From Alphaproteobacteria bacterium (GTDB lineage: Bacteria; Pseudomonadota; Alphaproteobacteria; RF32; CAG-239), in the NCBI GenBank assembly GCA_017645485.1, contig JAGCOI010000194.1, positions 1 to 6,647 of the forward strand: DNA of 6,647 nucleotides. The letters run 5' to 3'. The position numbers and the translations under genes are program-made. The notes below the pieces were generated by a model. It worked only from the letters and a program-made list of their open reading frames with translations, was not told the DNA's origin and ran no database searches. Positions within the stretch are counted from its first letter, which is position 1. Each line of letters opens with the position of its first letter. Of the stretch, positions 5,533 to 6,647 are shown in pieces.

Positions 5533-6647
5533 AACTGGAAAAGATGGAAATTTTCAGTCCGCGTAAGAAAAAGGATGTCTGCGATTTCTTCATAAAGAAC
5601 GGACTTTTTTCAAAAAAGCTGATCGACGAAATAGGCTGGATGACCTTAAGACCGCTTACCGACTACGTTACTTCCAACACGAAAAAAGGAATCTGCGCCG
5701 TTCCGATGACGAACGAGCATTATCCTGAGGAAAAGGCATATTTTCCTCTAAGGTACCTTGAATCATGCTTCTGCACCAACGGCATGTGTGCGGGAAATAC
5801 CCCGGCGGAAGCAAAAGTGCAGGGTCTATCAGAAATATACGAACGTTTTGTCAGACGTTTCCTGTTCGGTTACGTTCCTGAGAGTTTCAGCAGGGATTTG
5901 GCGAAAACCAACATCAGGGCTCTGCCGGAGATTCCGGAAGAATTCATAAAAACAAAATACCCTGAAATAGCCGATACCCTAAAGGAATTCGGAAAACACG
6001 ACATTCGGATTACATGCTACGATGCGTCCCTAGGCGGTATTTTTCCTGTCGTTGCCGTATGTGCCCGTCCGGTAAACTCCGTAAAATACAAGATTTCTGT
6101 AGGTGCGCATCCAAACATGAAGATTGCATTGGAAAGAACACTTACGGAACTGATGCAGGGCGTTGAATGGAAGAACATTGACTACGTTAACTTCAACCTA
6201 AAACCTTACATCAGCAATGACTTCACCGACTCCAGCCGTAAGTACAGTGACAGCGACCTTCAGTACAAAAATGCCGAATGTTCCTGTGAGGAATGGGACG
6301 GCTGTGCCGAAAACAGTGAAGACTGTCAGTCAGACATACCTGAATCAGGTGATGACAAAACCATGGTGTGGAATAGTACGGAAGACATGTTCAACAGTCT
6401 TTCATCCCTGGCCGGAGAAGATATCGGCAGACAGGCTGAAATAGAAGAATTTCATTTCAGGGATTCACTTAACTTCATAAACAATTTCATCGACGGCTCA
6501 GGTGACGTTCATCCAAGCTTTTTCACGCATAAAAGCAAATTTCACTTCGTTGACTGGTCACTTGACGATGCAACCACGGAAGATGAATATGTCTTTCTGC
6601 TTAACATCAGCAGAAAATTAAACAAAAAAGTCTGGTGCTACGATGCA
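5469..6647 (+). CDS. ycaO: YcaO-family protein (RimO accessory type), both ends missing
   Basis: A stop-free frame of 393 codons runs to the window end with no start of its own. YcaO proteins use ATP to activate amide backbones. The E. coli YcaO type is reported to assist RimO in methylthiolation of ribosomal protein S12. Homology begins at once (YHDEKW, compare YPNEKW in E. coli as I recall it). It continues through [27 protein letters not shown] (5778-5837) followed by YERF, YDASLGG (6018-6038), GAHP (6102-6113), [10 protein letters not shown] (6132-6161) and FVDW (6546-6557). The Glu codons at 5832 and 5841 (SEIYE), and 6132 and 6147, match conserved acidic ATP/Mg positions. About 100 N-terminal and 200 C-terminal residues are missing. 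An extra 70-80 residues, Cys-rich and acidic, interrupt the domain (about 6190-6440). Codon use differs sharply from ppdK: all six Gln are CAG, eight Ile are ATA, and CTG is frequent. Confidence 0.9.

Noticed and set aside
5758..6444. Short plus-strand frames at 5758-5949 and 6217-6444
   Set aside because: They overlap the YcaO frame out of phase; the YcaO frame explains the sequence fully.
5469..6647. YcaO as part of a thiazole/oxazole-modified or thioamide peptide biosynthesis cluster
   Set aside because: The motifs match the stand-alone E. coli YcaO type. No precursor peptide, dehydrogenase, TfuA or E1-like partner is present, and the neighbourhood is not trustworthy across the junction.

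Overview
The window reads best as a composite of at least two genomic backgrounds. The central part (about 1085 to 5475) is coherent. It holds a small secreted leucine-rich-repeat protein gene (+), a complete lepA (elongation factor 4, -) and the first half of ppdK (pyruvate, phosphate dikinase, +). The LepA and PPDK sequences look proteobacterial, most likely from an alphaproteobacterium. A BspA-type repeat protein next to them suggests an uncultured gut or host-associated member of that class; this is inference from memory of such proteins, not a search.

Left part (1-1085): two minus-strand genes in tandem. One codes for a 159-residue soluble protein I do not recognise. The other is a small multi-pass membrane protein cut by the window edge. 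A sigma-70-like promoter lies upstream, followed by about 350 bases with no convincing gene but with an inverted repeat (955-971) and a stem-terminator structure (1053-1115). These genes lack clear Shine-Dalgarno sequences, whereas both plus-strand genes of the central part share the leader AAAGGAGCA.

Central part: the repeat-protein gene (1141-1959) and lepA (1962-3764) converge with only 2 bases between their stop codons. lepA and ppdK diverge from a 271-base intergenic region with a recognisable promoter for each. The ppdK promoter overlaps one inverted repeat at -35 and a second dyad at the predicted start site.

Right part (about 5469-6647): ppdK stops being ppdK shortly after its phosphohistidine motif, where about 390 residues of the PEP/pyruvate-binding barrel should follow. 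Within a few bases, and in a different reading frame, the sequence becomes the interior of a YcaO-family ATP-dependent cyclodehydratase-like gene, already about 100 residues into that family. The YcaO gene runs off the window end. Both genes are broken at the same point and codon choice changes abruptly there. The simplest reading is a chimeric join (assembly or amplification), with real illegitimate recombination as the alternative.

No functional system links all the genes. The genuinely unusual items are the break at about 5470-5480, a long Cys/acidic-rich insertion inside the YcaO domain, and the leader structure in front of the repeat-protein gene.
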